NCBI GenBank assembly: GCA_032629725.1
Contig: JAFEVB010000008.1
Coordinates: 1,426,001 to 1,490,000 of the forward strand
Length of the DNA: 64,000 nt
From: Gremmenia infestans
Lineage: Eukaryota; Ascomycota; Leotiomycetes; Helotiales; Hamatocanthoscyphaceae
Direction: 5' to 3'
Positions 1 to 9,861 of this stretch are shown piece after piece. The notes under the pieces are model-generated. The model was not told the origin of the DNA. It saw nothing but the letters and a program-made list of their open reading frames with translations, and did no database searches. Within the stretch, counting starts at the first letter, position 1, and each line of letters starts with the position of its first letter. The position numbers and the translations under genes were made by a program.

Positions 1-1405
1 CGACGATCTATGGATGACAATGCTGCCACGTTTATGCTTTTCTTCCGCCAGCACGCATTGCATCGTGGTCGAGCTAATGAAGTGCACTTGTCGTGGAGGG
101 AGATTAATTGGGCATATCACAGCCACAGCCAAGATATACTAGTTGATATGGTCTCGCATCAATTCCATGGGAAGATGCTATGGGAGCATGCTCGTGAAAG
201 TGGGATGTTCATGTGGATGACTGATTCAAACGCCCTGGTAAGTTCTCTAAAGGTTTCTTTTGCATGTTATTGATTATATCTTCTACAGAAAGCACAGTTC
301 GAGAACATTGCTCGGAATGAATACACAAAAAGCGATATGAAGAACCCTGTCGACTGCACTTTGTTCTACCTTGCACTGAAGAAGAAAGCTGTGCTTCAGG
401 GCTTATGGCGAATGGCTGGTTGGAATCGCGAGCAAGGTGCAACCATGAGACTTCTGGCAAACAACTTCCAAGATAAGAAGTGGAAGACGGCTGCTTTGAA
501 GAACGCGTATGCGTTGCTTGGAAAACATAGAAACGGTATGTGAAGTCACATTTTGGTCCTGGAACAATCCTAACTTCAAGTTCAGAATACGCTGCGGCCT
601 TCTTCCTGCTAGCAGATCACCTTAAAGACGCCGTCAATGTGATCCTGAACCAACTCAAAGATCTTCAACTCGCAATCGCAGTCACCCGAGTCTACGAAGG
701 CGAAGGAGGGCCTATTCTAAAAGAACTTCTTCAAGACAAAGTATTGCCGTTAGCAGCACAAGAAGGCAACCGCTGGTTAGCATCATGGGCGTTCTGGATG
801 CTGCACCGAAGAGATATGTCGGTGCGAGCGTTGATTGTATGTCTTTCCCAACCCTCTTACTCAAGCATACTAACACTATACAGTCACCCGTCTACACCCT
901 CCTCGAAACACCACAATCACCACCAGATCTGCAAGCAAAGCTCTTCCTAACCGATGACCCGGCACTCGTAGTCCTGTACTCGCAACTGCGGCAAAAAACA
1001 CTGCAGACTCTCCGCGGGGCCTCAAAGGTCACGCCGAAAGTGGAGTGGGCGTTTGTGTTGCATAATGCGAGATTGTATGATAGGATGGGCTGTGATTTAC
1101 TTGCGTTGGATTTAGGTAAGCTGCTCCCCTCTTTTCCCCATCCTTCGCCTTCCGCCCTCCCTTGAATCCAAAAACTGACTGGATCTAAAGTCCGCAACTG
1201 GGAATTCCTCCTCCCAACCCCACCCCTCCAGAACCTAAAGCAGCCTGACCCCCGGCAAATGCTGCGCCGTCGCTCTTCACTCGTCGTCGCGGACCTCCCG
1301 GAGCAGGAGATCAAGGGCAGCGTCAGTGGGTATAAGCATAAAGCGCCCCCGACGGTATTCGAGGAGCCGCAGGGGAGTGATTTATTAGATAGTTTTGGAT
1401 TCTGA
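1..1405 (+). CDS. rav1: RAVE complex subunit Rav1-like (DmX-like), C-terminal part, 5' end outside window
   Basis: Partial gene. The frame is open from base 1, so the N-terminal part lies upstream. Exons are 1-237, 289-536 (ends 535), 586-836, 884-1115 and 1191-1405, with introns of 47-75 bp, GT-AG throughout and consistent phases. The joined protein begins with the conserved block DDNAATFMLFFRQHAL and continues through an alpha-solenoid-like region (LLADHLKDAVNVIL, NRWLASWAFWMLHR) to a short polar tail ending LLDSFGF. This matches the Rav1p C-terminal domain of the RAVE complex, which in yeast assembles the V-ATPase V1 and V0 sectors at endosomes and vacuoles. The beta-propeller N-terminus expected of the family is not in the window. 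Family call is from remembered conservation; the exon structure is seen directly. Confidence 0.85.
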
Positions 1406-2879
1406 GGAAGGGAGGAAGCGATGGCGTTGGTGGTGCATGCATAGCAAGGTATTCATTTCTTTCTGGTTCTTGTATATCTACTTCCTACCTTACCTTACTA
1501 CATGTAATTTCAATCCTCATAACCCTTTACCGGTATATAACTTCGCTGCGTGTATCCATGCATCATCCATCAGCTCAATTCGCAGCACTTGAATATTTAC
1601 GTACTCCTACAGGGTGTTGCCACGAGACTTGCAAATCAAGGATTATATGCCTTTTACCAGGCTTATATGGACTCCGGCTCTCAGAAATATCCTTAATATA
1701 GTATATAAACTATTTCTTAGAAGTTTGATCCTTAAATAGGGCATAAATGATCGTATCCAAGGATCTATTCAGCCAATCAATACCTTGCTTTACCTATGTT
1801 ATAATCCTTGATTTGCAAGTTTCGTGGCAACACCCTGTAGCCCCAAACACAGTTCCGCACAAGTAACGTAATTGAAATTTTACCTAGAAGAATAAGAATA
1901 ATCGGGGTAGTGGAACTCTGCTTAGAACCGGCGCCCCCCCAACTCCCACCCCATCCTATTCCACTTCACCCCAGCTAGTTCTAGTTTCGCCTCGCCCACC
2001 AGCAGCTGGGCTGGGTAAAGCGATCGATCCACCAGATCCCTAGGAAGCCAGTTCCGCCTTCCCCTCGCCGAACCTAAAAATCGCGACGTGCAACGAAAGC
2101 GCTCGCGACTCGGCCTTACGACTACTTTGAAGATAGTGAGGGGGAACTAAAGTGGAAGAATTGTCCACCCGACCGGTTAATACTTTTGTTTTATCAAGCG
2201 ACCCGTTGCGTCGGCTGGGCTGGACGCTATAGGTGCACGGTGCTGTGCAGAGCGTTATATGTAACGCTGGCTGGGTACAGTAGGTCATTTATCCGGCTCT
2301 GTAGACGATTACTGACTCGTAGTATTAGAGTTTGATGGTTATGGAGTTGGTGACGCGTGGGCTTGTTTGTACATTCCGATGTATTTTTTTTACAGGATGA
2401 GGCTTATTTATTTATTTATTTGTTTTGATTTCAGTGTTCGCTTCCTCATATGGTAAATGCTACCGTTGGCCACCGTCAAGTAATAGATATTAAAGATATC
2501 TAGTGATAGAATATCAGCTCCAGGAATTCCGAATATGCGAGCGTGTCAGTGATTGCATACGTTGATTTAATAGGTGCTTGAATGTCCACGTTGTTTGTTC
2601 ATATCCTTTGTCTCGCTCGTCATTTACAAGCACAAACAAACCGTTTTGATTAAAATGATGCTTCAAGAGTCAGTTCAGTCATCTCTTTGTGCGTCTGCCT
2701 GACTCTCAACCGGATGCAAGCAAGGAACAAAGGCCGGTAAGCAGCGAATGGTCTGGAATTGAACATTCGCGGACCTACTTACATAGTCACAATGGCTTTG
2801 AATAATAAAATGACTGTCTGCTGTTGCGGCTAAGTAAGAAAGCACTCTCTTGTACGTACGTGTGATAGGGACTGAGAAA
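1406..2879. other. Intergenic region holding a MITE
   Basis: No gene is supported between the RAV1-like stop and the coiled-coil gene. Short open frames here have no start context or codon pattern that persuades me. The only clear structure is the TA-flanked inverted-repeat element at 1610-1837. A short TTTA tandem run lies near 2405-2425. Confidence 0.6.
1610..1837. mobile_element. MITE with 38-bp terminal inverted repeats and TA flanks (Tc1/mariner-like)
   Basis: The left end reads CAGGGTGTTGCCACGAGACT and continues to 1647. The right end (1800-1837) is its reverse complement with a single mismatch over 38 bp. The element is 228 bp long and is flanked on both sides by TA (1608-1609 and 1838-1839), the target duplication of Tc1/mariner elements. 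The 152-bp interior is AT-rich, without a coding frame, so it cannot transpose by itself. A TIR starting CAGGG is usual for Tc1/mariner relatives. Near-identity of the two arms suggests recent or constrained insertion. Confidence 0.85.
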
Positions 2880-4268
2880 ATGTCCGAAGAAGACGATAAA
2901 GCCGAAATCTACAATATATTGTCGGAGCCGTATTATGACGAAGAGCAGGAGATCGTAAAAGAGAAGGGTGAGGCGTGGAAGTATGTAGAGGAAGGAAGGC
3001 GGACGCCGGAATTCAACCTGTCCATGGAACCTCACCTAATGACATCGGTCGACAAGGTCAGCGAATTTCAAGATCCCTCTGACGGAATGTCGCTGGATTT
3101 TGAGATACCAGATTCATGGCCCGGCGATCAAAGAGTTGGACCAAGTCCAAAGAGTTCCATAGACGGAGGACGCCCAAGTGAGGCTCACCGACGGACCATC
3201 GAAGAACTCATGCAGATGGTACAAAAGTTATTAGGAAAGCAGATTGCAACCAAATCAGAGAACAACTCTTTGCAGGCGCGACTCAAAGATGTGCTCTCTC
3301 AACTTGACAAACAATTGGTACGGCGAGAAGCAGATCAAAAGAAGATATGTAGGCTCCAGATTCAAATGCAACAGGAAAAGGTTAGAGGACCTACTCCGAA
3401 AATACCGGAAAGTCCCTTAGGATGCGACGTCCAGATGGTAGACACTTTCACTGCCCTTGGGAATGGTTTCAATAACCCGACAATAGATAAAGCGTACGTA
3501 GATCAACTCACTCGAGATCCGGCGAAGGAAGGTGAGCCACCAATTCAACAGCACCTCTTGGGACTCTGGGATCCGGATGTCCAGATCGTTTCTATCGGCT
3601 TCGAACTACCCGAATGGGTAACCATCAGACTGACGAACGCCCAGAATAGTGATCCTCTAACAAAAATTGGATATCTGGTCTCCCTGCGAGTACTCGAAGA
3701 CATCACTGCGAATATTAAAGATTTGACGGGATCCTTGTCGGTCTTAGAAGCCGCGTTCGCGAATAACGAGGCCCTTTTACATGAAGAGAGAGAGCTACAC
3801 CTCGAAAGCCAGCTACAAGTGGAGGAGCTCCGGGACGAATTGGAGAAGCGGGATGAGCAAGTCAACGAGCTCCTGAATGACCTTCGAAAGAAGCAGGAGC
3901 AAGACGATGCAATATTAGAAAATGCTCGGGCCGAAAGAGAATTCGAGGAGAAACGACAGAGCTTGATAGAAGAGCTGGAGAATTCCCAACGCAACCTCGT
4001 TGAAGAAAGGAAGGATGTGAACTATGATCCATCTGATCCCACCCAGGAGAAATTCGAAAGAAAAATACAGAAGCGGATAGAGGAGGTTGAGAATTTGAAG
4101 AACGCCATTGACGATTTGGAGAGTGCGCGGGAGAAAATTTGGCTGGAGTTTGTAGGAGGATTGGATGGACTTGACGAGACCGAGCTTTCTAACATGCTGG
4201 CGCAAAGAGGAAGTGAAGTTGGACGTCGTCAATTGGACGGTTGGAGGCAGAAGGACTCTTTGCTATGA
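2880..4268 (+). CDS. Unknown coiled-coil protein
   Basis: Single-exon frame of 462 codons from the ATG at 2880 (MSEEDDKAEIYN). An in-frame ATG at 2850 would add ten residues, but 2880 has the better context (GAAAATGTC). The N-terminal quarter is acidic and probably disordered. Residues about 90-160 and 270-430 are rich in E, K, Q, L and R with heptad-like spacing (ELHLESQLQVEELRDELEKR), typical of a long coiled coil. No enzyme motif, membrane segment or signal peptide is visible. I do not recognise the family. It could be a structural or cytoskeleton-associated protein, but nothing in the sequence decides this. The gene stands alone between a MITE-bearing spacer and a convergent membrane-protein gene. 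Confidence 0.7.
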   Translation: MSEEDDKAEIYNILSEPYYDEEQEIVKEKGEAWKYVEEGRRTPEFNLSMEPHLMTSVDKVSEFQDPSDGMSLDFEIPDSWPGDQRVGPSPKSSIDGGRPSEAHRRTIEELMQMVQKLLGKQIATKSENNSLQARLKDVLSQLDKQLVRREADQKKICRLQIQMQQEKVRGPTPKIPESPLGCDVQMVDTFTALGNGFNNPTIDKAYVDQLTRDPAKEGEPPIQQHLLGLWDPDVQIVSIGFELPEWVTIRLTNAQNSDPLTKIGYLVSLRVLEDITANIKDLTGSLSVLEAAFANNEALLHEERELHLESQLQVEELRDELEKRDEQVNELLNDLRKKQEQDDAILENARAEREFEEKRQSLIEELENSQRNLVEERKDVNYDPSDPTQEKFERKIQKRIEEVENLKNAIDDLESAREKIWLEFVGGLDGLDETELSNMLAQRGSEVGRRQLDGWRQKDSLL

Positions 4269-4511
4269 GGGTTGGTCCTTCCTCTTTGTCCCTCGAAATC
4301 TCCAAGCCACGAGATGGTGGCGATTGGAGACTTAAGTAAGCTGCCAGCTCTTTTCAACCTCAGCATGCCTTCACATGGCATCGACCATCAGAAGCGAAGA
4401 AAGTCATCTCCGTCGCCGTTTCCCCATGAAGGGCTTCTTGGCGAAACCCTAGAACAGTTTACCAAAAGTTCTATTTCGAAAGCATTTTGCCCTTGGATCC
4501 ATCACCGTAGA

Positions 4512-5229
4512 TCAAAAGTTCTTCCTCCACCGTCTCGAGAGATACATCCTACTCAACCCCACGAAACAAAACCCATGAACAGCAAGATGTATCCAAGGTC
4601 CCCCAAGGCCCTTCCCATACCCGATTCCCCCGCCAAAAACTCGGCTCACGGCTCTCACCAAAGGCGCAAGGTGATAGACAGCCAATGCCCCCGCCACATT
4701 CCTGCTTGTCCTATCGACCTGGCGAGTAGCAAATATCAATGCCACTAAGCTAGATGCGAAGAGCAGAACGGCATACTGTCTGACGAGAGCGTGGGCTTGT
4801 GGTGCGGCAGAGGAGAGCTGTTCTGAGGGGTTGAGGAAGAAGTTGAGGGATGCTGGCAGCTCGATGAGGAGATGGAGCCAGAATGGGAGGGTGGGCAGGA
4901 TGATCACTGCCATGTTACTGGGGTTGGTAGCTTCGGATATTGTTGCCTACAGATAGGAGTGAGTGGTTTAGGCGGGTGCGGAGGAAGCTGACAATTGTCA
5001 GCCGTTTGCGAGTTTGAAAGTAAATACTGACTGTATGTAATAAGACGGTACTCGATAGCTTATCCTAAAATGGTAGAAACGTACCAGCATAGAAAGAGAG
5101 AATGTGTCTTATAGAGTGATACTGTAGGTACGGAGTATGTGGAGGTATCTCTCACTCACCTGCGCATGTGAAAATGCATTGCCATTCTCGGTCTCGCTCA
5201 GATCAAATGGCACATGCAATTGTCCATGA
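4512..5229 (-). CDS. Small conserved membrane protein, N-terminal end unresolved
   Basis: The main exon is 4512-4946. From the ATG at 4913 it encodes 133 residues with three or four hydrophobic segments (MAVIILPTLPFWLHLLIELP, QYAVLLFASSLVALIFA, WIHLAVHGFCFVGL) and a basic C-terminus RRWRK, so it is an integral membrane protein of unknown role. The frame also runs upstream of that ATG to a good acceptor (CTGTAG at 4947). A matching phase-0 donor (CAG|GTGAGT) lies at 5159, and the preceding exon 5160-5229 reads SHGQLHVPFDLSETENGNAF, which looks coding. No ATG is available in that exon, so a further 5' exon or a start at 4913 must be assumed. The 158-codon plus-strand frame over the same DNA is taken as a shadow. 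Confidence 0.6.
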
Positions 5230-5412
5230 CTAATCAAGATTCAAGCATTCGCGGGTTCCTGAGTCGCACATGAAGCTAAACCGCAATAGGTGCTTGCTAG
5301 GCTGGGCGAAACCTGATCCGTCACATCTGATCCCTGTTATCGGGAGATATACCAGGATTAGGGATGGTCCAAGCGCAGAGCCTTCCCCTCGATTTCTGAC
5401 ATCTGCAGACTC

Positions 5413-5443
5413 TACCTAGGTAGGTAGGTAGGTACGTAGGTAG
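5413..5443. repeat. GTAG tetranucleotide repeat with TACCTAGGTA palindrome
   Basis: A TACCTAGGTA palindrome at 5413-5422 runs into several GTAG/GGTA tandem units. Similar short runs occur at about 59183-59199, and the palindrome recurs at 7989 and 21304. Confidence 0.8.
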
Positions 5444-5665
5444 ATAGAACTGTTGAGAAATCACAAGGTACGAAGTGACAAGGGAAACTGTTGAACAGTG
5501 AGTGAGTAATACCATCTTTTTTATTCTCTCCGTACCTAAGTAAGTAGGTAATATCGTATTTCAATTCGCCTTGAATTACTGTATAATTCCTCCCACAGTA
5601 TTGGCTTGTGATGTGATACTCCGTACTGCACCTGCAGCCATTGAAATATCCATGACATCGATCAC

Positions 5666-5710
5666 CCCCTCCCCTCCCCTCCCCTCCCCTCCCCTCCCCT
5701 CCCCTCCCCT
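5666..5710. repeat. CCCCT pentanucleotide microsatellite, nine units
   Basis: Nine perfect CCCCT units in tandem, about 230 bp upstream of the type III PKS start codon and so probably in its promoter or 5' UTR. A pyrimidine-rich tract of this kind is common in fungal promoters, and its length may vary between isolates. Confidence 0.95.
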
Positions 5711-5942
5711 CCACAATAACTCATTCGTCCCTACAGTACCGTACCTTGCAGAACACCACAACAACTTCAAGGAACTATTTACCTCGGCCTGGCCAGAGCT
5801 TGAGCTGTCGAATTCCAACTTCCAAGTTCCAAGTTCCAAGAACTTCCAGCACATACTTCATCTTCAAACAGACATCAACTTGGACCTTTACCTCAATTGA
5901 GTCTTCACCATTGACAGGAATAACTCCTCAACTACCTCGACC

Positions 5943-7488
5943 ATGGCAATCCCAGAAGATGCTCCTGAAGCCACTGGCAAACGCTTTGGAGACCTGAACC
6001 TCTCAATCACAGGAATAGGAATAGAATACCCTCCCCACCTCCTCGACGCAAAGGCATTAGACACCCTCTGCCAGCGCCACTATCCTGACTCCCCAGCGTT
6101 TGTTCTCCCCTCGCTGCGTTCAAAATATACCACCAGCTAACCCAATGCTCCAGCTTGACCAAAATCCGCATGATAAACAAATACACAGGCATCGACACCC
6201 GCTCCGCAATCGGTACTGTCGACCACCCCATGGCCAACATGTCGCGCGCCCCTACTATAACCGAACTATGCGCCATCTTCCTCAAAGACGGCGTTGCGCT
6301 CGCCGTGACCGCCGCCCAAAAAGCTCTCTATGAAGCGAACCTCTCTCCTGCAGATATAACACACGTCGTTTCAACTACTTGTACAAACAGCGCGAACCCG
6401 GGGTTTGATCATTATGTTTGCAAGGCACTGGGTATTACACAACCCGTGGAGAAAGTGCTATTGCACGGAATTGGCTGTAGTGGTGGACTTGCTAGTTTAA
6501 GGACGGCTGCGAATTTGGCGCTGGGAAGTTCGTTCATGGGGCGCAAAGCGAGGGTGCTTGTTGTGGCCTTGGAGATTTCTAGTCTGCTGGTGAGGAGTGA
6601 GCTAGATAGCGCGGCGGAGCTGCAGGAGACGAGGATAGGTATTACGCTATTCAGTGATTGTGCGAGTGCGCTGGTTCTCAGCAATGGGATTGGTGGGGAG
6701 AGCGAGGAGGAGCCGGTATACGAGTTGCTGGGGTGGGATCATAGGATTATTCCAGATACGGAGCAGGATTTGGGGTTCGATGTTGATCCTTTAGGTATTT
6801 TCCCTCTTTGACAGACCTTGGCAGCTTTTTCTGACTTGCAATAGGTTGGAAAGTCGTTCTGTCCCCCCGTGTCCCAGCTCTAACCGGCTCCGTCGTCGCC
6901 CCCGCCTTTTCCTCCCTCCTCGCCTCCATCCCCTCCCTCCCCCCAGACTACGCTGCTCCCGCTGATTTCGACTGGGCTTTGCACCCAGGCGGAGCCACCA
7001 TCCTCACAGGTGTCGAGCGCGTCATGTCTATAACACCCGAGCACATGCGCGCCAGCTACGACACATATATAAAGCACGGCAACTCATCCTCCGCGACGAT
7101 CATCTCGGTCATGGATCGGCTGCGGCAGAAGGATATGGATGATATGGCACCAGGAGGAAAAGCGAAGGATTTTGTGATTGGCTGTGCCTTCGGGCCCGGA
7201 ATAGCGAGTGAGATGTGTGTGTTGAAGAGGAATTTAAGGCACGTGAGGAGGGCATTTGCTGGGGAGGTCACGCCGCCGCTTACAGACACTGAACCCAGTG
7301 AAGGTAGCGAGGGAGAAGGAGATGATCTTGAGAAGGAAGTTGAAGGCGTCAAGAAGCAAACAGAGGAATTGAGCGCGAAACTCGAAACGGTATGTCCGCA
7401 AGTCCCTGAACAAAACGAGGAACTTGGACAAGAGAGATTTGAAAAGGGGAGTTTGGAGGAGGCGTTGAATGGCATTGATCTGGACTGA
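5943..7488 (+). CDS. Type III polyketide synthase (chalcone/stilbene synthase family)
   Basis: Three exons (5943-6097, 6154-6794, 6845-7488) give 479 residues; the 56- and 50-bp introns close in phase. The full Cys-His-Asn triad of the thiolase-fold family is present: Cys160 in GIGCSGG, His312 in LHPGGATIL and Asn345 in HGNSSSAT. Such enzymes condense an acyl-CoA starter with malonyl-CoA to give alkyl-resorcinols, resorcylic acids or pyrones; the product cannot be read from sequence. Ordinary family members are about 390-400 residues. This one carries an extra acidic, glutamate-rich C-terminal tail from about residue 400 (EGVKKQTEELSAKLE) that looks partly coiled. No tailoring genes flank it directly, since the neighbours are a membrane protein and BUD22, so it may act alone. 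Confidence 0.92.
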
Positions 7489-8024
7489 GCACCAGTATGC
7501 ATGGCATTTAGACAGAGACTTTCTGCGTGGAATTTGGAGTTTTTGTTCGACTCAAAGGCGCTGGAAGCTGGCATAATACACAATACGGAGCTAGGGGCAG
7601 GGAAAGATACGAGATAGAAAGCCGAAATCGTACGATAGACGAGATGAGACGAGGCGAGATGACTATATGAAGCAATGCAATTTCAAGAAATTATGGCAAT
7701 GGGATCCTTTTAGCTGTTTCTTTGGTCTGCGTCCTAACCTATCTAGCACTTTCCAACGACTTTGTTTCACTGTGAAATCTAAACACCAGAACTTCATAAG
7801 AGTATATGTTTCTTTTAGATCCTCTCAAGAGACGAAATTTTATAAGATCTTCCTTCCATAATAAATACTTGCCTCTGGAGCAAGGGGGAAAATGGGAAGT
7901 ATAGACGATAATTTTGAGCATGGTATAGATATCGACCGGGATCGAGCATATATACCTATATATGTGTTCTGTAAACCCGAATCTTGCGTACCTAGGTAGT
8001 ATGGGGTATCTCGCTAGGTATCGA
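7489..8024. other. Convergent 3' spacer between type III PKS and BUD22
   Basis: No gene supported. The spacer is AT-rich and contains one TACCTAGGTA palindrome at 7989-7998. It should hold the terminators of both convergent genes. Confidence 0.6.
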
Positions 8025-9347
8025 TCAATCAAACGTAACCTTCTTCCCCATAAAAGTTGCACTCATCTTCGCCTCCTTCGCAGCCTTCGCAGCCGCCCAA
8101 CTAGGATGCAGCACGCCCACATCATCTTTGCGGCCCACGCCCCTCTTCTTTCCGTCCCCGCCTACTTCTATAGCATTATCCCCCGTTGCTCTTGAGAATG
8201 CCGGAGGTGCTCTACCTCCTCTTCCTCTGCTGGACTTGGACTTGGCTTCCCGCTTATCCTTCCACATTTCCGACGCCTTGGGTTGGCCGCTCTGGATGTG
8301 CTTGGCGCGCTCTCCGAATTTCTTCTCCGCGATTTTCCGCCGCTCCATTTGGCCGCGGCGGTTCTTTCGTGCGGGCGCGGGCGTGAAGTTCTCTAGGTCT
8401 GAGGCGGATTCGGAGCCGGAGTAGTAGCCACCGAGGAGGGTAGGGAGGAAAGTTGTGCCTTTTGGGGCAGTAGTGGTGGTGGTGGGGGCTTTGGTTTTCG
8501 ATTTGAGGCGTTTGGAAGAGGGCGGTGGAGGAGATGTGGTGGGCGATGGAGAGAGTGAGAGCGATAGTTGTTTGGATTGGGCTGGGTGCCTTTTTGTGAA
8601 TTGTGGGCGGTTGTCGTCGTCTTCGTCTGAAGAACCAGAATCGGAGGAGCCAAGGAGAGCGTCGTAGCGTGAGAGGTCTTCTGAGTTCACATCCTCGTCG
8701 TCCTTTTCTATATCATGGCCTTCCTCTCCATCGGACTCCATGCTGTCCTGTTCTAATCCTTCGCCCCCATCACTGTCTTCTGCCAAGTTTGCTGGTTCAA
8801 CCCTCCTAGAATCCTTCAGTATACCTTTCGGTATTATCTCTTTTTCCTTTTCTTTTTCTTTCTCTTTCCCCCCCTTTGCCTTACCAAGCTCTATTGGGAT
8901 CCCCATAGCTAGGTATAAACCTTTCAGCGCCTCCTCCAAAGCTTCCTTCACACACTTCGTATTACACATCCCACTCGTAACATTATTCAATGCCACACGT
9001 TCCTCCTCGCCCACCCCCTCCTTCTCCTTCCTCCCCCTCACTACCTCTTCCGGCAACAGCCCGCTATCCACAAACCGCTTAACCCTCGCAATCCGCGCAT
9101 ACAGATAATTCTCCGCTACCTCGCCCAGCTCTATTCCTTTCCAAGCTATAATCTCCCTATTTATACGCGCCACATCTTCGCCTTTGGACTGTGCGAGCTT
9201 CAGTCTCTTGCCCAGTTTCTGCCGCTCGAACCCTTTGGCTAGTTTTAGGGCCCGTTGTATGATCTTTTTGCTGTGGGTGAGATGCTCGAGTGTTTCGGCT
9301 TGGGGGTTGGATTGGTAGGCGCGTTTCCGTTTCGGCATGTTGGGCAA
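8025..9347 (-). CDS. bud22: Bud22-family ribosome biogenesis protein
   Basis: Uninterrupted 440-codon frame starting MPNMPKRKRAYQ. The N-terminal third is helical and basic (HSKKIIQRALKLAKGFERQK). The middle is acidic and low-complexity with a KEKEKEKE run and several DDED tracts. The C-terminus ends HPSWAAAKAAKEAKM then GKKVTFD, the hallmark end of the BUD22/SRFB1 family, where a GKK-[IV]-x-F motif closes the domain. In yeast Bud22 is a nucleolar factor for 18S rRNA and 40S subunit production. Basic and acidic composition fits a nucleolar protein. A second Met at residue 4 is an equally possible start. A perfect CACGTG-centred palindrome lies about 75 bp upstream of the start. Confidence 0.85.
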   Translation of the reverse strand: MPNMPKRKRAYQSNPQAETLEHLTHSKKIIQRALKLAKGFERQKLGKRLKLAQSKGEDVARINREIIAWKGIELGEVAENYLYARIARVKRFVDSGLLPEEVVRGRKEKEGVGEEERVALNNVTSGMCNTKCVKEALEEALKGLYLAMGIPIELGKAKGGKEKEKEKEKEIIPKGILKDSRRVEPANLAEDSDGGEGLEQDSMESDGEEGHDIEKDDEDVNSEDLSRYDALLGSSDSGSSDEDDDNRPQFTKRHPAQSKQLSLSLSPSPTTSPPPPSSKRLKSKTKAPTTTTTAPKGTTFLPTLLGGYYSGSESASDLENFTPAPARKNRRGQMERRKIAEKKFGERAKHIQSGQPKASEMWKDKREAKSKSSRGRGGRAPPAFSRATGDNAIEVGGDGKKRGVGRKDDVGVLHPSWAAAKAAKEAKMSATFMGKKVTFD

Positions 9348-9861
9348 TTGGAGTTGGTGGAAGTGTTAAAGACCTTGAGAGGGGAAAAGTTCAGCCTTGC
9401 GATATTTTATTGCGGGGCATGAATATCACGTGATATATATTTTTAGCGCTATATTTCGCCCAACAACGTCGTGACTCCTTCCTTCCTTCTACATCTTCAC
9501 ATTCGCTCAGTAACCTTAACATTGGTAGCAGTAGAGATTAAGGTCGCGTGGCAGTTGCTTGTACTTACTGTCCATATCCATTACAAGTTGTCATCGCGTC
9601 ATTATCCACAATCCTCAGCATGTCAAGTGGCATTCGTATTCTTATTTTTCCCGGAAAACGAATGAATTTTTATTTCCCATATATAAATCCTCCACTAAAA
9701 ATAGATACAGCAAAGAAAGTTTCCACCATGTCAATCTATGTACAGCCGAAGTTGCGCGCATATCTATCTACAAAGTCCTAGAATCTAAGATCCATCGAGG
9801 CCATTATCTTCTGGTAGCAAAGCAGTTCTTTGCAGGCACTGAGACTAGAAAGGTTTGAGCA
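9348..9861. other. Spacer between BUD22 and GH7 gene
   Basis: Holds the BUD22 promoter with its E-box palindrome and the 3' flank of the GH7 gene. Overlapping short plus-strand frames at 9471-9858 show no recognisable protein. Confidence 0.6.
9423..9436. promoter_or_regulatory. E-box palindrome upstream of BUD22
   Basis: ATATCACGTGATAT is a perfect 14-bp palindrome around CACGTG, 76-89 bp upstream of the BUD22 start codon. TCACGTGA is the classical site for fungal bHLH factors such as Cbf1. Position and symmetry suggest a functional site, but no binding evidence exists here. Confidence 0.5.

Noticed and set aside
4272..4748. 158-codon plus-strand frame after the coiled-coil gene
   Set aside because: It overlaps the minus-strand membrane protein, is Pro/Ser/His-rich and shows no domain; judged a shadow.
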